A DNA stretch of 64,000 bases from Paucidesulfovibrio gracilis DSM 16080 (lineage in GTDB: Bacteria; Desulfobacterota; Desulfovibrionia; Desulfovibrionales; Desulfovibrionaceae). The notes below the pieces were generated by a model. It had not been told where the DNA came from. It worked only from the letters and a program-made list of their open reading frames with translations, and searched no databases. The stretch lies in assembly GCF_900167125.1 (NCBI RefSeq), contig NZ_FUYC01000008.1, positions 40,616 through 104,615 of the forward strand, in the 5' to 3' direction. The translations under genes and the position numbers were made by a program. Positions 54,377 through 63,152 of the stretch are shown here, piece after piece. The stretch's first letter is position 1; every line of letters starts with the position of its first letter.

Positions 54377-55363
54377 ATGGGTCAAGAATCGCAGCCGAAA
54401 CAATGGATACCAGCCTCCTTTTTCCCGGTATCCCCGCTCATCCTGGTGCCTGAAGCCCTGGGGGAATTCTCGGTGTACCTCCGGCAGGGACAGGAATTCG
54501 TGCTCTACTCCCGGTCCGGTGAACGCTTTACGCATACCCAGCGCGTCAAGCTTTTTGAAAGCGGTGTGGACGAGGTGTATGTCCAGACCGTGGAAAAGCC
54601 CGGATTCGATGAATACATTGAGGAAAATCTCGGAGCCATCCTTGCGGACGAATCCTTGCCCCTGGAAGAACGCTCACGCCTTTTCTACGACACGTCCGCC
54701 GGCGTGATCCGCGACGCCTTTGACGAAAAACTTCCCCCCCGGCTGGAGGAAGAACACTTCTCCCGCGTGCGCGACGTGGTCCGGCAAAGCACGGACTTTC
54801 TGCGCGATGAACGCGCCCTGCGCACCGTGGCCCCCTTCATTGATCACGATTACAAAAGCTACACCCACAGTCTGCAGGTCTTTGTCTACGCGGTGTCCTT
54901 GTACAGCTCCTTTGAACCGGACGAGGACCAGCTCTACGAATACGGCCTGGGGGCATTGCTGCACGACATAGGCAAAACACGCATCCCATTAAAAGTGCTC
55001 AACAAACGCGGCGCTCTCACCAAAGAGGAACGCGCCCTGGTACAAACTCACTCCGTGCAGGGTGTGGCTCTCTGCGCCAATCTGGAAATCACCCAGCGCA
55101 CGTTCAACAGTATTCTCTTTCATCATGAACGCATGGACGGCAAAGGGTATCCCTCGGGCATCAAGGGCGAGGACATCCCGCTTGCCGTGCGCTGCATCAC
55201 TGTGGCCGACATCTACGACGCGCTCACGTCCAACCGGCCCTATGCCCCGGCCATGCGCCCCTATGACGCCCTGATCCTGATGCGCGACGAAATGTCCCAG
55301 GCCATTGACCTGGGCGTGTATAAACGTTTCATCACCATGCTCAGCGGCGCAAAGATCGTCTGA
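54377..55363 (+). CDS. HD-GYP domain protein
   Basis: A 328-residue protein, likely a cyclic di-GMP phosphodiesterase. The N-half (FPVSPLILVPEALGEFSVYL) is of the DUF3369-like kind found before HD-GYP domains. The HD-GYP part has YTHSLQVFVYAVSLY, ALLHDIGKTRIPLKVL, THSVQGVALC and FHHERMDGKGYPSGIKG. It follows the hybrid kinase gene by about 150 bp on the same strand, so the two may act in one pathway. No good ribosome site is seen before the ATG. Confidence 0.9.
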   Translation: MGQESQPKQWIPASFFPVSPLILVPEALGEFSVYLRQGQEFVLYSRSGERFTHTQRVKLFESGVDEVYVQTVEKPGFDEYIEENLGAILADESLPLEERSRLFYDTSAGVIRDAFDEKLPPRLEEEHFSRVRDVVRQSTDFLRDERALRTVAPFIDHDYKSYTHSLQVFVYAVSLYSSFEPDEDQLYEYGLGALLHDIGKTRIPLKVLNKRGALTKEERALVQTHSVQGVALCANLEITQRTFNSILFHHERMDGKGYPSGIKGEDIPLAVRCITVADIYDALTSNRPYAPAMRPYDALILMRDEMSQAIDLGVYKRFITMLSGAKIV

Positions 55364-55380
55364 AAAAGGAGGACCATTCC

Positions 55381-55893
55381 GTGCGACCCATCCATCATCC
55401 CCACCCTGTTGCCGTGGCCCTGCTGGCGGCAATGTTGCTCTTTCCGCTTCTTCTGCCGCATCCAGCACGGGCCGGTTCTCCCGGATATCCGGATACCCCG
55501 GCGCCCGAATTCTTTCTCGGCGTCCCGTTCGGCGCATCCATGGACGACATTCAAGGCCTGCACCCCGTGGCCGAACGCCTGCCCGGAAACGCGGCCAAGT
55601 ACAAGAATGTCTACTATCGGGAAGGCGAACCGCCTACCATCGGGGAAGCCGTGATCCTGTCCGTGGCCTATTACTTCCGCAACGACAGACTCCGCTCCGT
55701 GGTGGTCACTGCCCAGGGCGACGTGAACGCCTTTCTGCTCAAGGACCAGCTCATTGATCAATTCGGCCCGGGCCGCCAGGTCGGCCACCTCTACGGCTGG
55801 ACCTGGGACACCTTTTCCGTGACCCTTGGTCCCGTGCCCGACTCGGAGTTGCACGCCCTGACCTACACCCTGGAACAGGCGCCCGAAGAATAA
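55381..55893 (+). CDS. exported protein of unknown function
   Basis: A 170-residue protein starting with GTG after AGGAGG, with a signal peptide (ALLAAMLLFPLLLPHPARA). The mature part has PEFFLGVPFGASMDDIQGLH, a pattern similar to periplasmic proteins that read repeats of short motifs, and ILSVAYYFRNDRLRSVVVTA. No family is recognised. It is 18 bp after the HD-GYP gene and may be co-transcribed. Confidence 0.68.
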   Translation: MRPIHHPHPVAVALLAAMLLFPLLLPHPARAGSPGYPDTPAPEFFLGVPFGASMDDIQGLHPVAERLPGNAAKYKNVYYREGEPPTIGEAVILSVAYYFRNDRLRSVVVTAQGDVNAFLLKDQLIDQFGPGRQVGHLYGWTWDTFSVTLGPVPDSELHALTYTLEQAPEE

Positions 55894-55990
55894 GCGAAGC
55901 GTTGGACTCATCGCAGCCGGCTGTTGCGCAAGACAAAAGGATCCGTCCCCTCCCCCCCCCATGGCAGACAGACGATCGCCAGCAAAATCA

Positions 55991-56028
55991 GCCCCCGGTT
56001 CCGCGCTTGGCGCGACCGGGGGCGTTTT
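55991..56028. terminator. terminator between 55381 gene and M23 peptidase gene
   Basis: A stem of GCCCCCGGT with ACCGGGGGC, extended by CGCG pairs toward the loop, then TTTT. It lies between two converging genes. Confidence 0.8.
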
Positions 56029-56051
56029 CATGAAGCACGGAAAAACCGTGG

Positions 56052-56954
56052 CTATTGAAGAATGTAATTTCTCGGATTCACAGGCTTGTTATGCAGGTGC
56101 ACCTCATAGTGCAGGTGCGGCGCAACGCTGCGGCCGGTATTCCCCACCCGCCCGATGACCTGGCCGCGAAGCACGCGCTGCCCTTCCGCAACCACGAATT
56201 TGCTCAAATGCGCGTAGCGGGTCCGCAGGGTGTCGCTATGACGCACCACGATGACCAATCCATAGGAAGGCGAATGAGCGGCCTGCTCCACCACGCCGTT
56301 GGCCGTGACCCGCACCGGCGTTCCGGTGCGTGCGGTGATGTCGATTCCCTTATGAAAACGCCGCCCTCCGGTAAATGGATCGGTTCGCCAGCCAAACGGT
56401 GAGGAGAACCGCCCCTGGGTGGGGACGATCACGGGAATCGTGGCCAGGTTCTCCATCTGTTCGGAAACGGCATGCACGATGCGCTGTTGCTGGATCTCCT
56501 CCGAAAGCATGGCCTGGTAGACGCTGTCGGCACGGCGGCCTAAATTCCGCAGGTGGTTGCGCCCAAGCAGCACGGGCAACAGGCGCATGCCCCGGCCTGG
56601 TATTTCATCATGGGCAAGGGCTGTTCTGGCGTCCACAGGCGAGCCGATGGCCAACATCACCCGCAACTTCGTATTGAAGTCCTTGATGCGGCCCACATGG
56701 TATTCCATGTTCCGCAATTGCGCGGAACGGGACAAAACAGCGCTTGAAAGCTGCCCGCGCAACGCGGCAAGCGCATGCTGCTCGGCAAGCATGTCCTGCA
56801 CATGGGTATAGCGCACCATCTGATATCCGGCTCCAAAACCGAGCACCAGCACCAACGCCAAAAGAAACAACAGGGTCGCGGTTCGGGTATGCAGTGCAAC
56901 TACCCGTTTTCCTTGCGCGTCCAAAATGGTGAAATGGTAATTTGCACCCAGCAT
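56052..56954 (-). CDS. M23 family metallopeptidase
   Basis: A 300-residue membrane-anchored peptidoglycan endopeptidase or activator. A membrane segment (LLFLLALVLVLGFGAGYQM) precedes a coiled-coil region, then the LytM/M23 domain: PTQGRFSSPFGWRTDPFTGG, FHKGIDITARTGTPV (His and Asp ligands), GLVIVVRHSD and SVAPHLHYEVHLHNKPVNP (HxH). All zinc ligands are present, so it is likely active. A cell-wall role in division or envelope assembly is expected. Confidence 0.92.
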   Translation of the reverse strand: MLGANYHFTILDAQGKRVVALHTRTATLLFLLALVLVLGFGAGYQMVRYTHVQDMLAEQHALAALRGQLSSAVLSRSAQLRNMEYHVGRIKDFNTKLRVMLAIGSPVDARTALAHDEIPGRGMRLLPVLLGRNHLRNLGRRADSVYQAMLSEEIQQQRIVHAVSEQMENLATIPVIVPTQGRFSSPFGWRTDPFTGGRRFHKGIDITARTGTPVRVTANGVVEQAAHSPSYGLVIVVRHSDTLRTRYAHLSKFVVAEGQRVLRGQVIGRVGNTGRSVAPHLHYEVHLHNKPVNPRNYILQ

Positions 56955-57368
56955 AAGACCCTGATCAGCCTCCGGGACCGGTGGTTGCCTTCAACCGGTT
57001 GAAATCCTCTCCATTTGCTCGTTGCGGTCCCGGCGGAATTCTGTTGTTCCACTGCGTCCGTGCCTTTTCGACTCCACCTTCTATAGATGGATGCGTCATT
57101 ACAATCAAGGTCGTGATTACGAGGCTGTTCCCTTCTGGATTTTTCTTGCCCCAGGAGCTACAGTCCTCGTGCGAAGGATCGTTGTTTCGGGAACCATGTA
57201 TCATCTCGTCGAGCCGTACCGTGTCGGGTTCAGCTCTGGTGTTCGTTCCATCGGCTCACTGGCTCCCGGTTTCAACGACATGGGCGGCCACCCGTTTCAC
57301 GAGCCGCACACCACTCCCTTTGAAACACACCTGCGCAACGACCACAGGCAACAACAAGTGATACGCAC
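56955..57368. other. intergenic stretch
   Basis: About 410 bp between the divergent M23 and NarL-type regulator genes. A frame covers most of the plus strand (57022-57372), but its product has no domain and no ribosome site. The region should hold the promoters of both genes. No clear repeats or RNA gene are seen. Confidence 0.45.
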
Positions 57369-58049
57369 ATGAAAGAACAAATGCACCGAGTCATGATCGT
57401 GGACGACCACCCTCTGTTTCGCGAGGGGCTCAAGGCGCTCATCGGGCGGAGCGATCGGTTCCGCGTCTGCGGTGAAGCGGGAACAGCCCAGGAGGCCTTG
57501 AGCTTGGTCAAGGACGTACGTCCCGACATCATGCTCGTGGACATTACCATGCCCGGGAAAAACGGCATTGCCTTTATTCGTGAACTGCGCCAGATCATGC
57601 CGGAAATCCAATTCATCATCGTGAGCATGCACGCCAACGCCGATTACATCGTCGAGGCGTTCCAGGCCGGAGCCACTGGATACATGGTCAAGGATTCCGC
57701 AAGCGAGGGCTTGATCCGCGGCCTGAACAACGTGGCCAGAGGACAAATTTTCCTGGACAGCGCCCTTTCCGGCGAGGTGGTGGACAAGCTGCTCAAATCC
57801 CGCAACGGCCGCCAGGCCGGTTCCGACGATCCCTACAAGCTGCTTACCCCGCGCGAGCAGGAAGTCATGCGCCTGCTGGCCGAAGGACTTGTGACCAAAG
57901 AAGTGGCCGAGCGGCTCTACATCAGCCCCAAAACCGTGGAAAACCATCGCGCCAACATCATGAAGAAGCTCGGCCTGCAAAGCACGGTGGAGCTGGTCCG
58001 CTACGCGGCAAAACTCGGCCTCATCGACCTGGACACCTGGGCCGGCTGA
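57369..58049 (+). CDS. NarL/FixJ family response regulator
   Basis: A 226-residue transcription regulator. The REC domain has VMIVDDHPLFREGLKAL, the phospho-acceptor Asp in MLVDITMPGKNG, and TGYMVKDSAS with the conserved Lys. The C-terminal LuxR-type HTH has LTPREQEVMRLLAEGLVTKE and YISPKTVENHRANIMKKLGL. No kinase gene is adjacent. Phosphorylation by an unlinked kinase is expected. Confidence 0.95.
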   Translation: MKEQMHRVMIVDDHPLFREGLKALIGRSDRFRVCGEAGTAQEALSLVKDVRPDIMLVDITMPGKNGIAFIRELRQIMPEIQFIIVSMHANADYIVEAFQAGATGYMVKDSASEGLIRGLNNVARGQIFLDSALSGEVVDKLLKSRNGRQAGSDDPYKLLTPREQEVMRLLAEGLVTKEVAERLYISPKTVENHRANIMKKLGLQSTVELVRYAAKLGLIDLDTWAG

Positions 58050-58519
58050 CAAAGGCTCCTGCCTCGCACCACGGAACCTAGTGCGGTACATTTTGCGCGG
58101 GCCGTGTTTCCCGCTGCGGGATCCCCCTGTTTGCTTTTCATGGAACAGCAGGCAGGGTCGGCTCTTTTTTCCCGCTTTCCCGAATCCAACCAACAATCAA
58201 TCCTCAGGCTCCCTCCCGGACGCCAGGCCGCGACATCGGGTCTTTCGCCCAAGAAATCGGGAGTCCCCCCTATCGACAGCGCCTGCCTTTTTGGGCAAAT
58301 TTTGTTCACGAGGCCTCGGCCTCCCCACTCAGGGGACCACGCGGCCCGGAAGAACAGCACCACGACCCCGTGCCCCCCTGCTGTTTTTCCGGGCCGTGCT
58401 TTTGCCTTCCCACCCTTCTCCCTCTGTTGACGTCCGCCCCTGCCCCTCGGTACAGCTTCGGATACGGTCCAACCGACATGCGGCCATCCGGCGCATTGTC
58501 CCAAAATGGAGGCTCCACC
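58050..58519. other. intergenic stretch upstream of the sirtuin gene
   Basis: About 470 bp. Frames on the plus strand are open but code for a Pro/Arg/Ser-rich product with no domain. A possible promoter (TTGACG near 58428 with TACAGC about 18 bp later) reads toward the sirtuin gene. A third of it is pyrimidine-rich on the plus strand. Nothing else stands out. Confidence 0.4.
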
Positions 58520-59260
58520 ATGTCCGAATCGTTGCAGCGCGCCGCGGATCTGCTGCGAACATCCCGCTACACCATCGCCTTTACCGGAGCCGGAATCTCC
58601 GTGGAATCCGGCATCGCTCCGTTCCGCGGACCGGGCGGCCTTTGGGAGCGGCATGATCCCAACTACTTTGACAAACGCCACTTTGTGCAGCATCCGGAAC
58701 AGTGCTGGCCCCTGATCAAGGAACTTTTCTACGACACATTGGAACACGCCCAGCCCAACAAGGCGCACCTCGCCCTGGCCGGGCTGGAAGCCGCAGGAAG
58801 GCTGCACGCGGTCATCACCCAGAATATCGACGCACTGCACCAACGGGCGGGCAGCGTGGAAGTGCATGAATACCACGGCGGACTCGGTCAGCTCGACTGT
58901 CTGCAATGCCGCCGCAAAACCCCGGCGGATCAGGTTTCATTAAACACCCTGCCCCCGCCCTGCCCCATCTGCGGCGGCCTGCTCAAGCCGGACATCGTGT
59001 TCTTTGGCGAGCCTATCCCCGAAGACGCCATGCAGTTTTCCCATCTTGCGGCACAAAAATGCGAGGCCATACTCGTGATCGGCACCTCGGGCAATGTCCA
59101 TCCCGCGGCCCGCATCCCGCCCATGGCCAAACGCGCCGGCGCGGCCGTCATTGAAGTCAATGTGCAACCCTCGGCCTATACGGATTCCGTCACGGACATC
59201 TTTCTTCAAGGTCCGGCCGGTGCCACCCTGGAGACGCTGCGTCAGGCAGTGATCGGCTGA
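58520..59260 (+). CDS. cobB: NAD-dependent protein deacylase (sirtuin)
   Basis: A 246-residue sirtuin that removes acyl groups from lysines using NAD. It has FTGAGISVESGIAPFRG, TQNIDALHQRAGSVEV with the NAD/active-site Asn and Asp, EYHGG (catalytic His), a zinc ribbon CLQC...CPIC, and LVIGTSGNVHPAA. The start at ATG 58520 follows GGAGG at a suitable distance. Targets often include acetyl-CoA synthetase, but none is adjacent. Confidence 0.93.
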   Translation: MSESLQRAADLLRTSRYTIAFTGAGISVESGIAPFRGPGGLWERHDPNYFDKRHFVQHPEQCWPLIKELFYDTLEHAQPNKAHLALAGLEAAGRLHAVITQNIDALHQRAGSVEVHEYHGGLGQLDCLQCRRKTPADQVSLNTLPPPCPICGGLLKPDIVFFGEPIPEDAMQFSHLAAQKCEAILVIGTSGNVHPAARIPPMAKRAGAAVIEVNVQPSAYTDSVTDIFLQGPAGATLETLRQAVIG

Positions 59261-59376
59261 TGCGCTTTCGGTTGTGGGGCGCGGTCCCGTGTGCTATCAA
59301 CCGCTCTGAATCTGACGTCATTTCAGGGTGAAATGACGCTGAAACGCGGCCCGGGCCGCGCCACAAGGAGAGACCC

Positions 59377-59910
59377 ATGGCCACGCATGCCTGGAAACAA
59401 CGCGTTCTTTTCATTTGCCTGTGTTCCCTGACCCTGCTTTGCGCCTGTTCCAACGGCGTCCCCGACGGGTTCGCGCTCTACGAGGACGAAAGCAACGGCT
59501 TTGCCATCGCCTATCCCCAGGACTGGGAAGAAATGCACGGCATGGGAACGCTGGTAAGCTTTGCCGAACCGGGAGAAAGCGCCAAGGGCCGCCCCAACTT
59601 CGGCGTCACCAGCGAAAAACTCAACTCCAGCATGACCCCGGAGCAATATCTGCAACAGGCCCGCATCGTCATGAAGCAGGTCATGCCCAAGTTTGAGTTC
59701 CTGGGCCAGCAAAACGAAACCATCGACGGACGCGACGCGGTCCGCTTCCAATACAGCATCGTCATTGACGGACAGCAACTCACCCTGGTGGGATTCGCCA
59801 CCATTCAAGACAACATGGCCTATGTGGTCACGGGCGGCTGTCAGAACGAACAGTTCGCAGACTACGAAGGCATTTTCGATCAAGCCGGCCGCTCCCTGCG
59901 TCTGATCTGA
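59377..59910 (+). CDS. exported lipoprotein, PsbP/DcrB-like
   Basis: A 177-residue lipoprotein (CLCSLTLLCAC lipobox) with a domain that resembles the PsbP/DcrB-type fold of small envelope proteins: YEDESNGFAIAYPQDWEEM, KLNSSMTPEQYLQQARIVMK and QLTLVGFATIQDNMAYVV. The role is unknown. It is preceded by CAAGGAGAG and ends before a strong terminator. Confidence 0.75.
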   Translation: MATHAWKQRVLFICLCSLTLLCACSNGVPDGFALYEDESNGFAIAYPQDWEEMHGMGTLVSFAEPGESAKGRPNFGVTSEKLNSSMTPEQYLQQARIVMKQVMPKFEFLGQQNETIDGRDAVRFQYSIVIDGQQLTLVGFATIQDNMAYVVTGGCQNEQFADYEGIFDQAGRSLRLI

Positions 59911-59927
59911 CGACCACGCCCGAGTCG

Positions 59928-59967
59928 CAAAAAAACGGCTTTCCGTATTCGCGGAAAGCCGTTTTTT
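59928..59967. terminator. bidirectional terminator
   Basis: AAAAAACGGCTTTCCG paired with CGGAAAGCCGTTTTTT around a short loop, between the converging 59377 and 59985 genes. Confidence 0.92.
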
Positions 59968-59984
59968 GTTCGGTCATTGACCGT

Positions 59985-60368
59985 CTATTTGTATGTTGGC
60001 GACTTTTCGATAAGATCCAACAAAATCAGCGCTGTCTTCATATGTTTCACGTTGGTTTCATCCATGTGGTCAAGGATGTGTTCCTTCAGCGGCGTCACGC
60101 ATCGGCGCAGGTGGCCCTGGCCCAGCTCCTCAAGCCGGTAGGCGGCCTCCAGCACATCCAGCAGGAGCCGGTCCAGCCCGGGGTCGTACTCCGTGTAATA
60201 GAGCAGGGCGTCCCGCACCTTGAACACGCCGTAGAGGATGGCCTCCTCCTCGGTGTAGTCACGTCCCCAAACATCCCCGGCCGTAAAACGGGGACGCTGA
60301 ATGGAAACCGGTTCCGGATCGGGCAAGCGCCGCCCGCGATACTCCTTCAGAGCAATGACCTGTCCCAT
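59985..60368 (-). CDS. conserved hypothetical protein
   Basis: A 127-residue cytoplasmic helical protein starting MGQVIALKEYRGRRLPDPEP, with YTEEEAILYGVFKVRDALLY and LLLDVLEAAYRLEELGQG in its middle. AGGAGG precedes ATG 60368. I do not recognise a family. Mostly helical, acidic; possibly a small regulatory or adaptor protein. Confidence 0.7.
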   Translation of the reverse strand: MGQVIALKEYRGRRLPDPEPVSIQRPRFTAGDVWGRDYTEEEAILYGVFKVRDALLYYTEYDPGLDRLLLDVLEAAYRLEELGQGHLRRCVTPLKEHILDHMDETNVKHMKTALILLDLIEKSPTYK

Positions 60369-60627
60369 GGCACCTCCTTGTGCACGTTCCAGCGGGAACA
60401 TCTCTCGCCCCCGCCATCAGGAGGCATCCGGCCGGTCCTGCCGGATACCGCACCCTCTCATCGGCCGGGTCGGGAAATAACTTGACCCCTTTGGCCAATG
60501 TGCGGTCATGGTCTTTGGTCCGGCTTTCAGCTACATTGACACACCCCTGCGGCGCAAAGCGCATCCAGGGCTTTGGACCCAACGGCCGCGCCTCGGCACC
60601 CTTTGCCCGCGGACACGGAGAACACAC

Positions 60628-61551
60628 ATGCACACCCTCCTCACCCTGCTGCAATGGCTTCTCGGCGTGGGCGCCGCGCTCTGGCTGCTCGTGGTTGCGG
60701 GTATGGCCCTGTTTCAATCCCGTCTGGTCTATCATCCCTCGGCCACTGTGACGGCCACGCCCTCGGATATCGGCCTGGCCTACGAACCGCTCTGGATCGA
60801 CTCTGCGCACCAGGAAACCACCCAGCGCATCCGGGCCTGGTTTGTGCCTGCATCCGGCCCAGGCACGTCCGCATCGCCCATGCCCGCGCCGGAGGGCAAC
60901 CTTGCCCGCGGAACCGTGCTGTTCTGCCACGGCAATGCCGGAAACCTCGGCCATCGCTTGGAAACCATCCAGATCCTGCACCGCCTTGGCCTGAACGTGT
61001 TGGCCTTTGACTATCAGGGATACGGGGAAAGCAGCGGACATCCCGGAGAGGAACAAACCCGCACCGATGCTCTGGCTTGTTGGGATTGGCTCGTTACTGA
61101 ACGGGGCATTTCACCGAAGCGGATCATCCTCATGGGGCGCTCGCTGGGCGGCGGCGTGGCCGCGCGTCTTGCAGCGGACCTCGCAGCACAGGGACGCCAA
61201 CCGGCCGCACTGGTACTGGAATCCACCTTCACCTCCCTGCCGGACGTGGGTGCGCGCCTCTACCCCTGGCTCCCGGTCCGTCTGTTGGCCCGGCATACCT
61301 ATGGCACATTGGAACTGCTCCCGTCCCTTGCCCGTGTCGGCCTTCCCCTGCTCGTTATCCACAGTCCGGAAGACGAGCTGGTCCCCTTTGACCTGGGGCA
61401 ATCGCTCTATGCGACCTACCAGGGTCCAAAGGATTTCCTGACCATTCAGGGCAGCCACAACCAGGGCTACCTGCTCACGGGTCCGGCCTATGACCAAGGG
61501 CTGGACGCCTTTGTTTCCCGAACGCTCACATCGGAACGCAACGATAGCTGA
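60628..61551 (+). CDS. alpha/beta hydrolase with N-terminal membrane anchor
   Basis: A 307-residue hydrolase with one N-terminal membrane segment (LLGVGAALWLLVVAGMALF), then FQSRLVYHPSATVTATPSDI, common in the BEM46/YfhR-like family. The catalytic triad is formed by GRSLGGG (Ser, in GxSxG), the Asp of SPEDELVPFDLG and the His of GSHNQGYLL. ATG 60628 opens the membrane anchor after CGGAG. Substrate unknown (ester or thioester). Confidence 0.88.
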   Translation: MHTLLTLLQWLLGVGAALWLLVVAGMALFQSRLVYHPSATVTATPSDIGLAYEPLWIDSAHQETTQRIRAWFVPASGPGTSASPMPAPEGNLARGTVLFCHGNAGNLGHRLETIQILHRLGLNVLAFDYQGYGESSGHPGEEQTRTDALACWDWLVTERGISPKRIILMGRSLGGGVAARLAADLAAQGRQPAALVLESTFTSLPDVGARLYPWLPVRLLARHTYGTLELLPSLARVGLPLLVIHSPEDELVPFDLGQSLYATYQGPKDFLTIQGSHNQGYLLTGPAYDQGLDAFVSRTLTSERNDS

Positions 61552-61600
61552 CGATCTTTTAACTACTCAACACAAAACATTTAAACGCGGACGATGCTGC

Positions 61601-61996
61601 ATGCTGTATGGTTTTCTGGCCGACGCCCTGCTTGTTCTGCACGTTTGCTTTGCCCTGTTCATTGTGGCCGGGCTGGGCGCAATCATCGCGGGCCGGATCC
61701 TGGACAGACCGTGGGTCCGCAACCGCTGGTTTCGCGGCGCGCACCTGGCCGCCATGGGCATTGTTTTGCTGGAAGCCCTGGCCGGATGGGTCTGCCCGCT
61801 GACACGCTGGGAATATCAACTGCGGCAGCTCGCAGGCCGCGACCCCCGGTACGAGGGGTCGTTCATGCACTACTGGGCTGAAAAGCTGTTCTATTTTACA
61901 TGGCCGGATTCCGCGTTCACTGCGCTTTACACGGTAATCTTCCTCGCCATCCTGCTGTGCCTGATCCTCGTCCCCGTAAACTGGCGCGGAAAATAA
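61601..61996 (+). CDS. DUF2784 membrane protein
   Basis: A 131-residue protein with four hydrophobic segments, for example LADALLVLHVCFALFIVAGL and AALYTVIFLAILLCLILVPV-type ends. CPLTRWEYQLRQLAGRDPRY after TM3 matches the DUF2784 family of small membrane proteins. The function is not known. ATG 61601 fits the family length; no strong ribosome site is seen. It is 49 bp downstream of the hydrolase gene. Confidence 0.85.
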   Translation: MLYGFLADALLVLHVCFALFIVAGLGAIIAGRILDRPWVRNRWFRGAHLAAMGIVLLEALAGWVCPLTRWEYQLRQLAGRDPRYEGSFMHYWAEKLFYFTWPDSAFTALYTVIFLAILLCLILVPVNWRGK

Positions 61997-62117
61997 TGCC
62001 TACCCGCGCAGGCTAACACACCAAAAACAAACGTTTTTCAAAACACTGCACGCTCCTTGCTTCTGTCCAGGTGGTCCCAATGCGTTCCACGGCAGCTATC
62101 GCAAGGAGGCAGAAAGC

Positions 62118-62348
62118 ATGAATATCGGCACTATCGACCGTCTTTCCCTGGAAAATCTCGCGCCCGGCAAAATCCAAGAGGCTCGCACCGGCACATTGCA
62201 CCTGCCTGGAAAGTCGGCAGAAAAAGCCGGTCCGGAAGGGCTTGACCCGGACGGCATCGGTCTGAACATCGAAGACCTGGACAAAGTCCACAGCCTGAAC
62301 GCGGACCGCGTGGCCAGCTTGATCGCTGATCCGTTCGGGGACGAATAA
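62118..62348 (+). CDS. small protein of unknown function
   Basis: A 76-residue protein with a very good ribosome site (AAGGAGG) before the ATG. It reads MNIGTIDRLSLENLAPGKIQ at the start and ends HSLNADRVASLIADPFGDE. No family is recognised. The stretch between is polar and probably disordered. Expression is supported by the ribosome site only. Confidence 0.55.
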   Translation: MNIGTIDRLSLENLAPGKIQEARTGTLHLPGKSAEKAGPEGLDPDGIGLNIEDLDKVHSLNADRVASLIADPFGDE

Positions 62349-62854
62349 ACCGCCCCAACCACCGGTTGACCAGCAACCATCCGCCCCAGCAGCGGATGTG
62401 ATTCCGCCTGCTCACGGCACCCGCCCCTTTCGCGGCCTTGGCAGGGGTCTTTTTCCATGACCTGCACTCCGAACCCTGAAAAGCACTGGACAGGATTTCC
62501 GGACAGGGCTATATTGGAATCAACGTTGGACCCGTCCCGGAACACCCGGGATACGCCAGGACCGCAACGGAGGGTAGGAGGAAATAGAAACCGACGCCTT
62601 TCCACAAATCTGGCGAACTGAGTCGCCCTCAGCACAGCATCAGCACGTGCGCGGATAATCAGGTCCAGCCCAGCCCGAACCCAAAAGGCCAAGCGGCAGG
62701 ACATGCCGGTCACCGGTCCCGCGCACCTTTTTTTTGTTCTTTCCATTCCCCCCCTCTCTACGCCACTTTCCGACATAACCATCCGGCTTTGTTTACGCTG
62801 CCCGGCTCTGTATCTAGCGGGTGAACAGCAATGCCCGCCGCTACCCGAAATCTC

Positions 62855-62905
62855 AAAGGCAGGCCTCCGGCGGCCAAAGGGTCCGCGACCCTTTGGAATC
62901 CCGTT
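62855..62905. repeat. palindromic intergenic repeat, REP-like
   Basis: CCAAAGGGTC (62874-62883), three bases, then GACCCTTTGG (62887-62896) form perfect 10-bp arms, preceded by GCCTCCGGCGG. Similar CCTCCGGCGG plus hairpin units are, from memory, scattered in Desulfovibrio genomes; only one copy is in this window. Confidence 0.45.
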
Positions 62906-63021
62906 TACCGGTCTCGCGCTTTCGCGCGGCCGGGGACGTAGGGGATGGAAAGGAACCTCGGAGTAATTGATTGTTTCTTTGGTCCAGGCATGGTCATGCC
63001 TGCCGCATTTCAGCGTTCCCT

Positions 63022-63099
63022 TGTCAACAGGGAAATATTGTCTTTTTACATTCCTATCCCCATCCTTTTGCATCCCAGCATTGAAACCCGTGGTATTTT
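63022..63099 (+). promoter_or_regulatory. shared composite promoter element, copy D (RHS gene)
   Basis: TGTCAACAGGGAAA begins at 63022, TTGCATCC lies at 63068 (offset 46) and TATTTT after CCCGTGG lies at 63094 (offset 72). The early TTTCATCC box at offset 14 is absent here. The RHS start is 54 bp past the hexamer, after TAGGAG. Confidence 0.75.
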
Positions 63100-63152
63100 C
63101 TGCTCACCCAACTACTTGTGAATACGAACTAATTCCATAGGAGAACAGCGCG

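Larger units (their letters stand above)
62349..63152. other. long intergenic region before the RHS gene
   Basis: About 800 bp. Noticeable parts are a weak terminator-like hairpin near 62424-62455 (GCCCCT with AGGGG, then TCTTTTT), an inverted repeat with flanks at 62855-62905, and copy D of the shared promoter element at 63022-63099. Short plus-strand frames (for example 62703-62966) have no domain or ribosome site. I see no other gene. Confidence 0.5.

Noticed and set aside
57022..57372. Open frame on the plus strand upstream of the NarL-type regulator
   Set aside because: No domain, no ribosome site, and its composition is like that of non-coding GC-rich frames.
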